64,000 nucleotides of DNA from Gemmatimonadota bacterium (GTDB lineage Bacteria; Gemmatimonadota; Gemmatimonadetes; Gemmatimonadales; GWC2-71-9). The notes beneath the pieces were generated by a model. It made no database searches. It was not told where the DNA came from and saw nothing but the letters and a program-made list of their open reading frames with translations. Shown here piece after piece: positions 1 through 9,625 of this stretch (the stretch's first letter is position 1; each line of letters begins with the position of its first letter). The position numbers and the translations under genes were made by a program. The stretch spans positions 1-64,000 of the forward strand of contig QHUM01000044.1 in NCBI GenBank assembly GCA_003222135.1, read 5' to 3'.

Positions 1-1
1 G

Positions 2-73
2 ATCAAGGAAAAGGCCCTGGCGCGGCTGCGCCACGTATCGCGCGCCCGCGCGCTGGAAAGCTTCCTGTTCTAG
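2..73 (+). CDS. rpoD: Primary sigma factor RpoD/SigA, C-terminal end (partial, runs off the left edge)
   Basis: Only the last 23 residues are present, beginning IKEKALARLRH and ending ESFLF before TAG. This matches the extreme C-terminus of sigma-70 region 4.2, the helix after the helix-turn-helix that reads the -35 box, where family members typically read IREIEAKALRKLRHP..R...L.SFL. The gene would be the housekeeping sigma factor or a close group 2 paralogue; the tail alone cannot tell these apart. The stop is followed after a few bases by a stem-loop and then yajQ on the same strand. Confidence 0.75.
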   Translation: MKEKALARLRHVSRARALESFLF

Positions 74-77
74 GTCC

Positions 78-100
78 AGGGCGGGTAGATTTACCGCCCT
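78..100 (+). other. Stem-loop between rpoD and yajQ
   Basis: AGGGCGG (78-84) pairs with CCGCCCT (94-100), giving 7 GC-rich base pairs; TA/TA can extend it past a bulged G. It begins 5 nt after the sigma factor stop and ends exactly one base before the yajQ ATG. No U-tract follows, so it is not a textbook intrinsic terminator, and it leaves no room for a Shine-Dalgarno in front of yajQ. It could stabilise or attenuate the upstream message, or affect access to the yajQ start. Confidence 0.45.
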
Positions 101-604
101 ATGGCCGGCTTAGCCTCGTTCGACGTCTCCACCGGCGCCGACCTCCAGGAGGTCGATAACGCCGTGAATCAGGCGACCAAAGAGGTCGCCCAGCGGTACG
201 ACTTCAAGGGCTCCAAGGCGTCGATCGCGTTCGACCGCCCCAAGGCGACCCTCACCCTCGTCGCCGACGACGACTTCAAAATGAAGGCCCTGTTCGACGT
301 GCTACAGTCGAAGCTCGTCAAGCGCGGCGTTCCCGTGAAGAACCTCGACCCGGGCCCCGTCACCCCCGCGGCGAACGACACGGTGCGCCGCGAGATCAAG
401 CTCACGCAGGGGATCCCGCAGGAGAAGGCGAAGGCGATCGTCAAGGCGATCAAGGACCGGAAGTTCAAGAAGGCGCAGGCGTCGATCCAGGGTGAAGAGA
501 TCCGCGTGCAGGCACCCTCCAAGGACGAGCTGCAGGAAGTGATCGCGTTCCTGCGCTCGCAGGATTGGGGCATCGAGCTCAGGTTCGGGAACTACCGCGG
601 ATGA
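101..604 (+). CDS. yajQ: YajQ family nucleotide-binding protein
   Basis: A 167-residue cytosolic protein of the UPF0234/YajQ family. The N-terminus carries the family signature DLQEVDNAVNQATKEVAQRY followed by DFKGSK, and the protein is the usual length (160-165 aa), built of two ferredoxin-like domains (about 1-75 and 90-165). Family members bind nucleotides, and some bind cyclic di-GMP and act as transcription co-regulators; whether this one does is not visible. The ATG at 101 has no Shine-Dalgarno and sits directly after a stem-loop. The stop overlaps the ATG of rimO (ATGA at 601-604), so the two are translationally coupled. An HD-GYP phosphodiesterase lies 11 kb away. Confidence 0.9.
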   Translation: MAGLASFDVSTGADLQEVDNAVNQATKEVAQRYDFKGSKASIAFDRPKATLTLVADDDFKMKALFDVLQSKLVKRGVPVKNLDPGPVTPAANDTVRREIKLTQGIPQEKAKAIVKAIKDRKFKKAQASIQGEEIRVQAPSKDELQEVIAFLRSQDWGIELRFGNYRG

Positions 605-1917
605 AACTGGGGGTCGTCTCACTCGGCTGTGACAAGGCGACCGTCGACTCCGAGCGGCTGGTGGGCGAGCTCGTGGGCCATGGCGCCGTGGTGACGCCCG
701 ACCTGCACCGCGCCGACGTGATCCTCGTCAACACCTGCGGGTTCATCGACGCGGCCAAGCAAGAATCGATCGACGCGATCTTGTCAGCCGCAAGCCTCAA
801 GGCGCAAGGCGACGTGAAGGCGGTCGTCGCGGTCGGGTGCCTCGTCCAACGCTACAAGCAGGAGCTCGAGAAGGAGATCCCCGAGGTGGACCTCTTCCTC
901 GGCTTTTCGGACCTGCATCATCTGGTCCCCGAATTGGCGCGCCGCGGGCTGATCGCGGATCCGGTTGCCGCCCACCCCGGCGTCCGGCAGTTCCTCGGCG
1001 ACGCACCCCACGTTCGCTATCTCAAGATCTCCGAAGGCTGCGATCACACGTGCGCCTTCTGCGCGATCCCACTGATGCGGGGTAAGCATCGCTCGGAGCC
1101 GCTCGAGCGGCTGGTGCGCGAGGCCCAGGCGCTCGAAGCACAGGGGGCGCAGGAGATCAATCTGGTGGCCCAGGACCTGGGGCATTACGGGCGCGATCTC
1201 GGGCCCGACGGCGCCAAGCTTCCCGACCTGCTGGAAGCGCTGCTGCGCGAGACGGCGGTCCCGTGGTACCGCCTGCTGTACGTCTACTCGGCGGGGCTCA
1301 GCGAGCGGCTGGTGCAATTGATCGCGCGCGAGTCGCGCATCGTGCCGTACCTCGACATGCCGATCCAGCACGCGAGCGACCGCATGCTCGAGCGCATGCG
1401 GCGCCCAGAGCGGCAGCAGTCGTTGCGCGCCAAGCTCGGCTGGCTCAGGTCCGCGATCCGCGATCTCGCGGTTCGCACCACCTGTCTCGTGGGCTTTCCA
1501 GGGGAGACCGACGCGGAGTTTCGCGAGCTGCTCGGTTTCCTCGAGGAAGCGCAGTTCGACCGCCTCGGCGCGTTCGCGTACTCGCCGCAGGATGGCACGC
1601 GCGCCATGCAGTACGCGGACGACGTGCCCGATGAGGTCAAACGCGACCGTCTCGAGGAGCTGCTCGAGGTCCAGCGGGCCATTTCGGCGGAGCGGCTCGC
1701 CCGGTTCGTGGGACGGGAGGCGGACGTGCTGGTCGATCGCGTCGCGGATCCGGACGAGGCCGGCGCGACCCACGTGGGGCGTGTGGCGTGGCAGGCCGAC
1801 GACGTGGACGGGGTCACCTACGTGGAACGGGGTGGCTGGGCCGAGGCCGGGCGCTTCGTGCGCGTGCGCTTGAGCGCGAGCGAGGACTACGACTTTCGGG
1901 CGATCGCCCTGACGTGA
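601..1917 (+). CDS. rimO: Ribosomal protein S12 methylthiotransferase RimO
   Basis: A 438-residue radical-SAM methylthiotransferase that adds a methylthio group to the conserved aspartate of ribosomal protein uS12. The N-terminal UPF0004 domain has three cysteines for the auxiliary 4Fe-4S cluster (C10 in SLGC, C46 in NTCGF, C80 in VGC), the radical-SAM core has CDHTCAFC (C147, C151, C154), and a TRAM domain closes the C-terminus. The family motif after the first cysteine is usually PKN; here it reads DKA, a minor departure. I chose the ATG at 601, which overlaps the yajQ stop and starts [10 protein letters not shown] as in other RimO proteins; an upstream in-frame ATG at 565 would add 12 residues inside yajQ. 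MiaB is the alternative, but length and the N-terminal sequence favour RimO. Confidence 0.93.
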   Translation: MKLGVVSLGCDKATVDSERLVGELVGHGAVVTPDLHRADVILVNTCGFIDAAKQESIDAILSAASLKAQGDVKAVVAVGCLVQRYKQELEKEIPEVDLFLGFSDLHHLVPELARRGLIADPVAAHPGVRQFLGDAPHVRYLKISEGCDHTCAFCAIPLMRGKHRSEPLERLVREAQALEAQGAQEINLVAQDLGHYGRDLGPDGAKLPDLLEALLRETAVPWYRLLYVYSAGLSERLVQLIARESRIVPYLDMPIQHASDRMLERMRRPERQQSLRAKLGWLRSAIRDLAVRTTCLVGFPGETDAEFRELLGFLEEAQFDRLGAFAYSPQDGTRAMQYADDVPDEVKRDRLEELLEVQRAISAERLARFVGREADVLVDRVADPDEAGATHVGRVAWQADDVDGVTYVERGGWAEAGRFVRVRLSASEDYDFRAIALT

Positions 1918-3200
1918 GTCGTTCGGCGGAGCTGTTCGACCGGGCGAAGGCTGTGCTCCCCGGGGGAGTCAACTCGCCGGTCCGGGCATTCCGCGCCGTG
2001 GGCGGGACGCCGTTCTTCGTCGACCGCGCGCGCGGGGCCTGCCTCACCGACGTCGACGGCAAGACTTACCTCGACTACGTGTGCTCGTGGGGCCCGTTGA
2101 TCTTGGGCCACGCGCACCCCGCGGTGCTCGACGCCATTCGCGGCGCGGCAGAGCGGGGGTGGACCTACGGCGCCCCCTGCGCCGCCGAAGTCGACCTCGC
2201 CGAGCTGGTGCGGCGGCGCATGCCCGCGCTCGAGATGGTGCGGTTCGTGAACTCGGGCACCGAGGCGACGATGGCGGCGGTGCGGATCGCCCGGGCCGCC
2301 ACGCGCCGCGACGTCATCATCAAGTTCGAGGGCTGCTATCACGGGCATGCCGACAGCTTCCTGGTGAAGGCGGGGAGCGGCGTCGCAACGCTCGGGCTCC
2401 CCGACAGCCCCGGCGTTCCGGGGGCGCTCGCCGAGCTGACGCTGACCGTGCCGTTCAACGACGCCGCGGCAGTGCAGGAGGTGTTCACGCGCCGTGGCAA
2501 GGAAATCGCGGCGGTCATCGTCGAGCCGTACGTCGGGAATGCCGGGTTCATCGCGCCCGAGCCGGGGTTTCACGAGGCGCTCCGCGCGCTGTGCGACCGG
2601 CATGGGGCGCTGCTGATCTTCGACGAGGTGATGACGGGGTTCCGCGTGGCGCCGGGCGGCGCACAGCAGCGGCTCGGCGTGCGGGCGGACCTGACGACCT
2701 TGGGGAAGATCATCGGGGGCGGGCTGCCCGTGGGGGCGTACGGCGGGCGCGCGGACCTGATGCGGCTCGTTGCACCCGAGGGACCCGTGTACCAGGCGGG
2801 GACGCTGTCGGGCAACCCGGTGGCGATGGCGGCCGGGTTGGCGACGCTGCGCGAGACCGAGCGCCCCGGCTTCTACGATGTGCTGGAGCGGCGAACCGCC
2901 CGGCTGGTGGCGGGTATAGGGGACGCCGCGCGTCGGCAAGGGGTTGCAGCGACCGGTGGTCACGCCGGCTCGATGTGGGGCGTCTATCTGACCGCCGGGC
3001 CCGTGCGCACGTTCGCGCAGGCGAAGGGCTCGGACACGGGCCTGTTCGCGCGCTGGCACTGCGCGGCGCTCGCCCGGGGTGTGTTCCTCGCGCCGTCGGC
3101 CTTCGAGGCGGGTTTCGTCTCCAGCGCGCACACGGATGCGGACATCGACTTCACCATCGCACAACTCGACGCGGCCCTGGGCGAGGCGCGGGCTCGCTAG
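1914..3200 (+). CDS. hemL: Glutamate-1-semialdehyde 2,1-aminomutase
   Basis: A 428-residue fold-type I PLP enzyme that converts glutamate-1-semialdehyde to 5-aminolevulinate, the committed precursor of haem and other tetrapyrroles in the C5 pathway. PLP-lysine is K265 in [14 protein letters not shown], the same number as in E. coli; the cofactor-contact motif [10 protein letters not shown] and the N-terminal [12 protein letters not shown] are intact. The GTG start at 1914 overlaps the rimO stop by 4 nt (GTGA). The 3' end overlaps the predicted start of the SpoIID-like gene by 65 nt in another frame. Family length is about 427 residues, so the gene is complete. Confidence 0.95.
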   Translation: MSRSAELFDRAKAVLPGGVNSPVRAFRAVGGTPFFVDRARGACLTDVDGKTYLDYVCSWGPLILGHAHPAVLDAIRGAAERGWTYGAPCAAEVDLAELVRRRMPALEMVRFVNSGTEATMAAVRIARAATRRDVIIKFEGCYHGHADSFLVKAGSGVATLGLPDSPGVPGALAELTLTVPFNDAAAVQEVFTRRGKEIAAVIVEPYVGNAGFIAPEPGFHEALRALCDRHGALLIFDEVMTGFRVAPGGAQQRLGVRADLTTLGKIIGGGLPVGAYGGRADLMRLVAPEGPVYQAGTLSGNPVAMAAGLATLRETERPGFYDVLERRTARLVAGIGDAARRQGVAATGGHAGSMWGVYLTAGPVRTFAQAKGSDTGLFARWHCAALARGVFLAPSAFEAGFVSSAHTDADIDFTIAQLDAALGEARAR

Positions 3201-4422
3201 CCTGCTCGCCCTGGCGGCCGCGGCATGCCCGCGGCCGCAGGCCGCCCCGGCCCCCCTCACTCCCGGCGCTGAGCCCGAGTTGCGCGTCGGGCTCAGCGCC
3301 GCCGCGGCGAACGTCACGCTGGGGGGGGATGGCGAGCTGTTCGTCACGGACGACGGAAACGGCGAGCCGGTCGGCTCCATCCCCGCCGGCGCTTCCTGGA
3401 CGGTCGTGCCGGACACGGGCGGGCTGCGGATCGTCCAGCCGGACGGCTCCCGCGGTCCCCGACATGCCGGGATCTCCGCCGTCAACGTGACCGAGCATCG
3501 CTTCGCCATGGTGGGCGGCCGCCGCTACCGTGGCCGCGTGAACGTGGTCCGGGATTCGTCCGGGCTGACGGTGCTGAACCGCGTTCCTGTGGAGAGCTAT
3601 CTCGCGGGCGTGGTGGGCGCCGAGATCGGCGTCCGGCGCAACGACGAGGAGCAGGCGCTGCTCGCCCAGGCGGTCGTATCGCGCAGCTTTGCCCTGAAGA
3701 ACCGCGGGCGTTGGGAGGTGCTCGGGTTCGACGCGTGGGCGGATGTCCGCGACCAGGTGTACAACGGCGTCTCGGGGGAAACGCCGGAAGTGTGGAGCGC
3801 CGTTCGCCGCACCGGCGGCCAGGTGCTCGCGTACGATGGCGCGATCATCGAGGCCTACTTTCACTCCACCTGCGGCGGCTCCACGGCGGCGGTCGAGGAG
3901 GCGTTCAAATCGGCACAGGACCGGCCCTACTTGCGGCCGGTCTCCGACGCGAGCGCCCGCGGTCGCGCGTATTGCGACATCTCGCCGCGGTTCCGGTGGC
4001 GCGAGGAATGGGACGGCACCACGCTGCGCGCTATATTGTCGCGGACGCTCCCGGCGGTGATGCACGTCGGCGGCGATGGTCTGCAGGGTATCACGGACGT
4101 CGCCGTGAGCCACACCGGGCCCTCCGGGCGCGTCGGCGAGCTGCGCGTCGTGTTCGAGCACGGCGACGTCCGCGTGCCCGGCCCCGACGTCCGGGCCGTG
4201 TTGCGGCCCGAGGCCGGTCGCCTGTTGCAGAGCACGGCATTTCAGCTGTCGGTGACGCGCCAGGACGGACGGGTCACGCGACTCGTTGCAACGGGCGCGG
4301 GCGCGGGACACGGCCTGGGGTTGTGCCAATGGGGCGCGGTCGGTCGGGCGCGCGCGGGACAGGAGTATCGCAAGATCCTCACCACGTACTTCCCGGGAAC
4401 GACCATTGAGCGACTCTATTAG
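3136..4422 (+). CDS. SpoIID/LytB domain lipoprotein
   Basis: A SpoIID-type protein, the family of lytic transglycosylases that cleave peptidoglycan stripped of stem peptides. Recognisable blocks are [19 protein letters not shown], the [15 protein letters not shown] segment, the [14 protein letters not shown] block and the C-terminal [11 protein letters not shown], all hallmarks of the family. Start is uncertain: the ATG at 3136 gives a positively charged n-region, a short hydrophobic stretch ([12 protein letters not shown]) and a lipobox-like cysteine, implying an outer- or inner-membrane lipoprotein, at the cost of a 65-nt overlap with hemL. No ATG or GTG exists between the hemL stop and the mature region in this frame. 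The organism shows no other sporulation genes here; a wall-remodelling role is more likely. Confidence 0.82.
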   Translation: MRTSTSPSHNSTRPWARRGLASLLALAAAACPRPQAAPAPLTPGAEPELRVGLSAAAANVTLGGDGELFVTDDGNGEPVGSIPAGASWTVVPDTGGLRIVQPDGSRGPRHAGISAVNVTEHRFAMVGGRRYRGRVNVVRDSSGLTVLNRVPVESYLAGVVGAEIGVRRNDEEQALLAQAVVSRSFALKNRGRWEVLGFDAWADVRDQVYNGVSGETPEVWSAVRRTGGQVLAYDGAIIEAYFHSTCGGSTAAVEEAFKSAQDRPYLRPVSDASARGRAYCDISPRFRWREEWDGTTLRAILSRTLPAVMHVGGDGLQGITDVAVSHTGPSGRVGELRVVFEHGDVRVPGPDVRAVLRPEAGRLLQSTAFQLSVTRQDGRVTRLVATGAGAGHGLGLCQWGAVGRARAGQEYRKILTTYFPGTTIERLY

Positions 4423-5098
4423 AAGGAGCGGGCGCGCCGTCAGGTTGCTGGCGCTCATCGTCCTGGTGTCCGTCATTCCGCTTGCCGCCGTGTCCGCCCA
4501 GGGCGTCTTGAACCAGTTCTCCTCCGAGAACCTGAGATTCAGTGCCGTGCAGTTCGACCTGGGACCGCTCGGCGGCAACAACATCCGGGGCACCCTGACC
4601 GGTGGCGTGCGCTTCGACTACGGTTTCGTCGCCCCCAGGGTGCGCGTGCTGCTCGGCCTCTCGTACTTCCATGCCGAGCTGAGCTCGGATGCCCTGCGGC
4701 GTTACGCCGACGGGCTGCGCCGCGTGGTGAACGACCCCGACTCGAACTACACGATCCAGCTCGGCAACATCACGTGGAGCGACGTGACCGGCGATGTGGA
4801 CCTGCAATACGTCATGCCTCAGGGACACGCCGTCACCACCTACATCGGTTTCGGGGTCGGCGTGCACCTGCGCAACGGCAGCGGGACGTCGATCAACGGG
4901 ACGTTCGTGGAGGACGCGCTCGATCAGATCACCGCGGGCTTGAACGGCACGCTCGGCGCGGAATTCGGCGCGAAGCGCTGGCGCGTCACGCTGGACGCGC
5001 GCGGTGTGCTGTCGAGCGGTCTCTCCACGGTGAGTCTGCGCACCGGCGTGATGTATCGCTGGGCCGGGATCCGCGGCGGGAGATCGCCCGGCCGGTGA
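4406..5098 (+). CDS. Small outer-membrane beta-barrel-like protein
   Basis: About 230 residues. An N-terminal signal peptide is clear (RLLALIVLVSVIPLAAVSAQ, with a likely cut after the alanine). The rest alternates polar and hydrophobic residues with many aromatic/glycine turns (FDYGFVAPRVRVLLGLSYF, TTYIGFGVGVHLRNG, GVMYRWAG), as in OmpX/OmpA-like 8- to 10-stranded barrels. I cannot name a family. The TTG at 4406 keeps the arginine-rich n-region but overlaps the SpoIID stop; an AAGGAG at 4423-4428 sits too close to any later start to be sure. It is coupled on the other side to the oxidoreductase gene by a GTGA overlap. Confidence 0.65.
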   Translation: MSDSIRRSGRAVRLLALIVLVSVIPLAAVSAQGVLNQFSSENLRFSAVQFDLGPLGGNNIRGTLTGGVRFDYGFVAPRVRVLLGLSYFHAELSSDALRRYADGLRRVVNDPDSNYTIQLGNITWSDVTGDVDLQYVMPQGHAVTTYIGFGVGVHLRNGSGTSINGTFVEDALDQITAGLNGTLGAEFGAKRWRVTLDARGVLSSGLSTVSLRTGVMYRWAGIRGGRSPGR

Positions 5099-6102
5099 GC
5101 CCGCCCGTCCGTGTGGCGGTGGTAGGGGCGGGGGCGATCGCGCAGGTGGCGCACCTTCCCGTCCTGCGCAAGCTGCCGGGCGTCGAGGTCTCCGCGATCT
5201 GCGACAACGACGTGAGCAAGGCCCAGGCCCTCGCCGCGCGCTTCGAGGTGAAGGACACGTTCGACGACATCGAAGAAGTGCTGCGCCATAGCCACTCGGA
5301 TGCCGTCGCGATCTGCACGCCGAACCACCTGCACGAGATTCACGCCGTCGCCGCGCTCGCGGCGGGGTGTCACGTGCTGTGCGAGCGCCCCCTCGCGCTC
5401 ACCCTCGCGGGCGTGGAGCGCGTACTGCAGGCGAGCGAGAAGTACGGCAAGCGCGTGATGGTGGGCATGAACCACCGCTTTCGCTCGGATGTCCAGGCGG
5501 TGCGCGGGTTTCTCGCTGGCGGCGACCTCGGGGTGCTGCAGGCGATCCGCAGCGGGTGGTACACGTTTCAGCCCAGCCGGCAGCAGCTCGGCTGGCGGCT
5601 GCGGCGCCAGGAGGCGGGCGGCGGCGCGTTCCTGGACCTCGGGCTGCAGCTCCTGGACTTGGGCCTCTGGCTCGCGGGCTGGCCGGCGCCCAAGCGTGTC
5701 GCCGCCCATATGGTGGGGCAGTCGAAGGACAGCGTCGAAGGCATGGCGACCGCGCTGGTGGTGTGCGAGAACGGCGTCTCGATTTCCATGGACGTGAGCT
5801 GGCGACATTTGGGCGCGGCCGAGCGGTTCTGGTTCGATCTCGTCGGGACGAAGGGCTCGGCCACCGTGCAGCCGTTGCGCGTCTTCAAGGAGGCGCACGG
5901 GACGGTCGTCGACGCCACGCCCACGGGCGCGACCGGGCGCGAGACCCCGTTCGCCCAATCCTATCGCGCCGAGTGGACGTATTTCCTCGCCGTCATCAAG
6001 GGTGACGTCAACGCGCCACCGCCCCGCGACCAGCTGGCCCTCCACCGGGTGCTCGACGCCGTGTACCGCTCGGCCGACGAAGGGCGCGACGTGCTGCTGT
6101 GA
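5095..6102 (+). CDS. Gfo/Idh/MocA family oxidoreductase
   Basis: A 335-residue NAD(P)-dependent sugar or cyclitol dehydrogenase-like protein. The N-terminal Rossmann fold opens VAVVGAGAIAQ, followed by AICTPNHLHEIHAVAAL, the usual Gfo/Idh/MocA pattern, and an alpha/beta sheet C-terminal domain from about residue 125 (VGMNHRFRSDVQ). The family's catalytic EKP motif reads CERPLALT, with arginine in place of the lysine; this could weaken or change activity. The GTG start overlaps the upstream stop, and its own stop overlaps lnt (GTGA), so it is inside an envelope-biogenesis operon. Substrate unknown. Confidence 0.85.
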   Translation: MSPPVRVAVVGAGAIAQVAHLPVLRKLPGVEVSAICDNDVSKAQALAARFEVKDTFDDIEEVLRHSHSDAVAICTPNHLHEIHAVAALAAGCHVLCERPLALTLAGVERVLQASEKYGKRVMVGMNHRFRSDVQAVRGFLAGGDLGVLQAIRSGWYTFQPSRQQLGWRLRRQEAGGGAFLDLGLQLLDLGLWLAGWPAPKRVAAHMVGQSKDSVEGMATALVVCENGVSISMDVSWRHLGAAERFWFDLVGTKGSATVQPLRVFKEAHGTVVDATPTGATGRETPFAQSYRAEWTYFLAVIKGDVNAPPPRDQLALHRVLDAVYRSADEGRDVLL

Positions 6103-7661
6103 CCGGCCCGGCCCGCCGAGCGGTCGTGCTGATCGCGCTCGGCGCGGCGCTGTTGGCGCTGAGCTATCCCCCGTTCCGGTTTCCTCTTCTGAGCTTCTTC
6201 GCCCTCGCGCCGGCCGTGGTGCTGGTGCGGGAGCTCGCAGCGGCGACGGACTTCCGCCGGGCGCTGCGCCTCGGCTTCTGGTACGGCTTGGTGTCGCAGG
6301 GGCTCGTGCTGTACTGGCTCGTGGTCGCCCTGTGGCACTTTACGCCGCTATCGGCGCTCGGCTATCTCGCCACGATTGCGATCTATGGACTCTGGACGGC
6401 GGGGTGCTTCTGGCTCCTCGTGCGGATCCGGACCCGCTTTCCCACCGCTCCCCTGTGGGTGGTGTTCCCCCTGGTTTGGACCGCGGTGGAGTGGGGCATC
6501 GGCCACCAGGGGGACATCCGCTTTCCTTGGCTGGGCCTTGGGACGTCACTCGCCGACGCGCCGATCCTCGTGCAGTGGGCGGACCTTGCCGGCGCGCGGG
6601 GCGTGAGCCTGTGGCTGGCGTGGTGCAACGTGATGCTGGTTGACGCGCTGCTGCCGCGGCGCGAGCTGGGAGCGGGGAGCGGTTGGATCGGGTGGCGACC
6701 ACTCGTCGCGGTGCTCGGCACGGTCGTCCTGGCATGGGGCTACGGGGCGTGGCGCGAGCGCACGCTACCGGTGCGCCCGGTCGGGGTGGTCGGGCTCGTC
6801 CAGCCCAACGAAGGGTTTCGCGAAAAATGGAACAAGGCGCGCCAGGACAGCGTGATGGCCCATCTGTTCGCACTGTCTCAGCGGCTCGAGGACAGCACGC
6901 ACATCGACTTGCTGGTTTGGCCCGAGGCCGCGGTGCCAGACTACTTCGTCAATCGCCCCGACTGGGACCCCGCGATCGCGCAGCGCGTGCGCGCGACCCG
7001 CACACCGCTCGTCACCGGCGGTCTCGACGCCGTGATATATCCTGACCGTTCATACGATTCCTACAATGCCGCTTTCTTCTACGACTCCACCGGTGACCGG
7101 ACCGCGTATCCCATTTACCGCAAGCACTACCTCGTCCCGATCGTCGAGCGCGTGCCGTTTGTGCCACCCCGCTGGTTCCATCTGCGATGGTTCGGCGGCT
7201 TCGGCGCGGGACGCGGGTTGCCGCTCTACCCGACCGCGGTCGGCCGGCTCGGGGTGTTGATCTGTTACGAGTCGATCTTCGCCGACCTGGCGCGCGACTA
7301 CCGGCGCCAGGGGGCGGACTTTCTCGTCAACGTCACCAACGATGCGTGGTACGGCCGCACAGCCGGCCCCTATCAGCATTTGAGTCATCTGGTGATGCGG
7401 GCGATCGAGACACGCGCGGGGATCGCCCGTGCTGCGAACTCCGGGATCTCGGCCACGGTCGATCCGTTGGGCCACGTGCACGATGCGAGCGGCCTCGAAG
7501 TCCGGACAGCGGTAGCGAGCCGGCTGGCCACGAGCGACGTGCGCACCGTCTACGTCCGCCTCGGCGACTGGGTGGGGACGCTGGCGGTGATCGCGACTCT
7601 GGGGTTCGCCGGCCTGCTGCTGGTAGATCGCTGGAGATCACGACGCGGGGGGTGGCGGTGA
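6099..7661 (+). CDS. lnt: Apolipoprotein N-acyltransferase
   Basis: A 520-residue polytopic inner-membrane enzyme that transfers an acyl chain from phospholipid to the N-terminal cysteine of apolipoproteins, the last step of lipoprotein maturation. About six hydrophobic helices fill residues 1-210, followed by a periplasmic nitrilase domain with the Glu-Lys-Cys triad: E276 in WPEAAVP, K342 in YRKHYLVP and C389 in LICYES, close to E267/K335/C387 of E. coli. A final hydrophobic helix anchors the C-terminus. The GTG start overlaps the previous stop. Its presence fits the several lipoproteins predicted in this window and a didermic envelope. Confidence 0.95.
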   Translation: MTGPARRAVVLIALGAALLALSYPPFRFPLLSFFALAPAVVLVRELAAATDFRRALRLGFWYGLVSQGLVLYWLVVALWHFTPLSALGYLATIAIYGLWTAGCFWLLVRIRTRFPTAPLWVVFPLVWTAVEWGIGHQGDIRFPWLGLGTSLADAPILVQWADLAGARGVSLWLAWCNVMLVDALLPRRELGAGSGWIGWRPLVAVLGTVVLAWGYGAWRERTLPVRPVGVVGLVQPNEGFREKWNKARQDSVMAHLFALSQRLEDSTHIDLLVWPEAAVPDYFVNRPDWDPAIAQRVRATRTPLVTGGLDAVIYPDRSYDSYNAAFFYDSTGDRTAYPIYRKHYLVPIVERVPFVPPRWFHLRWFGGFGAGRGLPLYPTAVGRLGVLICYESIFADLARDYRRQGADFLVNVTNDAWYGRTAGPYQHLSHLVMRAIETRAGIARAANSGISATVDPLGHVHDASGLEVRTAVASRLATSDVRTVYVRLGDWVGTLAVIATLGFAGLLLVDRWRSRRGGWR

Positions 7662-9625
7662 CACGGGTGGGGGTCGACGTCGGCGGCACCTTCACCGACC
7701 TCGTCGCGGTCGCGGCCGACGGGGCGATCGCCGTCCACAAGGTCGCGACGACGCCGGAAGATCCGGCCGTGGGAATGTTCCGGGCGATCGAGTCGATGTC
7801 GGCCCCCGTCGAGCTCCTGGTCCACGGCACCACGATCGCGACCAATGCGCTACTCGAGCGGCGCGGGGCGCGCGTCGTGCTCGTGACCACGCGCGGCTTC
7901 GAGGACCTGCTCTGGCTCAGGCGACAGGACCGCGCCGCGCTGTACGACTTGGCGCGCGATCACCCGCTGCCGCTCGTCGCCCGGACCGGCGTCGTCGGTG
8001 TGGCCGAGCGCATGGGACCGGCGGGGGTGCAGGAGCCGCTCAGCGACGCCGAGGTGGCGCGCGTCGTCGCCGCGGTGCAGGCGCTGGCTCCGGAATCGGT
8101 GGCGGTCGGTCTGTTGTTCGCGTTTCGACACCCCGAGCACGAGCGGCGGATCGCGGCGGCGCTGCGAGGGGCGCTCGGGGACGTGCCGATCGCCGCCAGC
8201 CACGAAGTGCTTCCCGTATTCCGCGAGTTCGAGCGCCTCAGCACCACCACGGTCGAGGCGTACCTGCGGCCCAAGGTATCCTCGTATCTGGCACGGCTCG
8301 ACGGCGAGGCCCGGTCTCGCGTGGGGACGCTGCGCATCATGACGTCGGCCGGCGGCACGCTGGCGCCGTCCGCGGCGGCGTGCCGGGCGGCGGCCCTCGC
8401 GCTGTCGGGCCCCGCGGGCGGTGTGGTGGGCGCGCAGCTCGTGGGCGCAGCGGTCGGGCTGTCGGAGCTCCTGACCCTCGACATGGGCGGCACGAGCGCC
8501 GACGCGAGCCTCGTGACGGGAGGCGCGGCGGTACACGAGGGCAGCGGGGCGGTCGCGGGGGTCCCGCTGGCGCTTCCCGCGATTCTGATCGAGACGGTCA
8601 GTGCGGGAGGAGGCAGCATCGCGCGCCTCGACGAGGGCGGCGCGCTCAAGGTGGGGCCGGACTCGGCCGGCGCAGTTCCCGGGCCCGCGTGCTACGGGCG
8701 CGGTGGCACGCAGGCGACGGTCACAGACGCCTGCCTCGTCCTCGGGTGGCTCGATGCCGCCACTCCGCTCGCCGCCGAGCTGCGGCTCGATCCGGGCGCG
8801 GCGGAGCGCGCCGTCGCGACGCTGGGCGATGCCGCCGGGAGCGACCCCGCCGGGATCGCCGCCGGTATCGTGGCGGTCGCGGCCGCCGTGATGGCTCGGG
8901 CCCTGCGACGCGTGAGCGTGGCACGCGGGCTCGACCCGCGGCGCATGGCCCTGGTGCCGTTCGGCGGCGCCGGCCCGCTGTTCGGCTGTGCGCTCGCCGA
9001 CGCGCTCGGCATGCGCACGATCGTCATTCCGCCTCACCCCGGAGTGCTGTCCGCCCTCGGACTCGCGGCGGCCGCGGAGCGCGTGGACGTGGTCGCGTCC
9101 TATCACCGCGAGCTCGACGAACTGCAACCGACCGACATCGGGCGCGCGTTCAGCCCACTCCTGCGGGACGGGAGCGACCAGCTCCCCGGCGCAGCGCTGT
9201 GGAGGTATGTCGACTGCCGGTTCGCCGGGCAAGGCTACGAGCTGACGATCCCCGTTGCCACCAACAATCCTCAGCAAATCCGAGACGCGTTCGTAGCGGC
9301 GCACAAGGAACGGCTCGGGCACGACGGGATTGGCCGGCCGGTCGAGCTGGTCAACCTCCGGGTCGTCGCGCTCCGTGAGTCGCCGCTACCCCAGTTTGCA
9401 GGCACGAAGCGCACCACGGACCGGTCGCGCGGCCGGCGTAGCGTCGTCCTGGAAAAAGGTGGCAAGCGCGTGACGGCGTCACTGTGGGCCCTCGACGATC
9501 TGGCGGCCGGCGTGACGCTCGAGGGCCCGGCCATTCTCGCGGGCGGCGATGCCACGGCGCTCATCGCGCCCGGGTGGCGGGGGAGCGTGCACGAGTCAGG
9601 AGCCGTCCAGCTGGAGCGCGTATGA
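7658..9625 (+). CDS. hyuA: Hydantoinase/oxoprolinase family protein, subunit A
   Basis: A 655-residue HyuA/N-methylhydantoinase A protein, an ATP-dependent ring-opening enzyme subunit acting on 5-oxoproline, hydantoins or related lactams, with a distant relation to acetone carboxylase beta. The start reads VTRVGVDVGGTFTDLV, the ASKHA-type phosphate loop, followed by HGTTIATNALLERRGA and LDMGGTSADASLV, and GPACYGRGG. Length is at the short end of the family (650-700). It overlaps lnt by GTGA and hyuB by ATGA. The bacterial 5-oxoprolinase PxpABC is a different family; here HyuAB type 5-oxoprolinase is a fair guess, but substrate cannot be told from sequence. Confidence 0.87.
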   Translation: MTRVGVDVGGTFTDLVAVAADGAIAVHKVATTPEDPAVGMFRAIESMSAPVELLVHGTTIATNALLERRGARVVLVTTRGFEDLLWLRRQDRAALYDLARDHPLPLVARTGVVGVAERMGPAGVQEPLSDAEVARVVAAVQALAPESVAVGLLFAFRHPEHERRIAAALRGALGDVPIAASHEVLPVFREFERLSTTTVEAYLRPKVSSYLARLDGEARSRVGTLRIMTSAGGTLAPSAAACRAAALALSGPAGGVVGAQLVGAAVGLSELLTLDMGGTSADASLVTGGAAVHEGSGAVAGVPLALPAILIETVSAGGGSIARLDEGGALKVGPDSAGAVPGPACYGRGGTQATVTDACLVLGWLDAATPLAAELRLDPGAAERAVATLGDAAGSDPAGIAAGIVAVAAAVMARALRRVSVARGLDPRRMALVPFGGAGPLFGCALADALGMRTIVIPPHPGVLSALGLAAAAERVDVVASYHRELDELQPTDIGRAFSPLLRDGSDQLPGAALWRYVDCRFAGQGYELTIPVATNNPQQIRDAFVAAHKERLGHDGIGRPVELVNLRVVALRESPLPQFAGTKRTTDRSRGRRSVVLEKGGKRVTASLWALDDLAAGVTLEGPAILAGGDATALIAPGWRGSVHESGAVQLERV

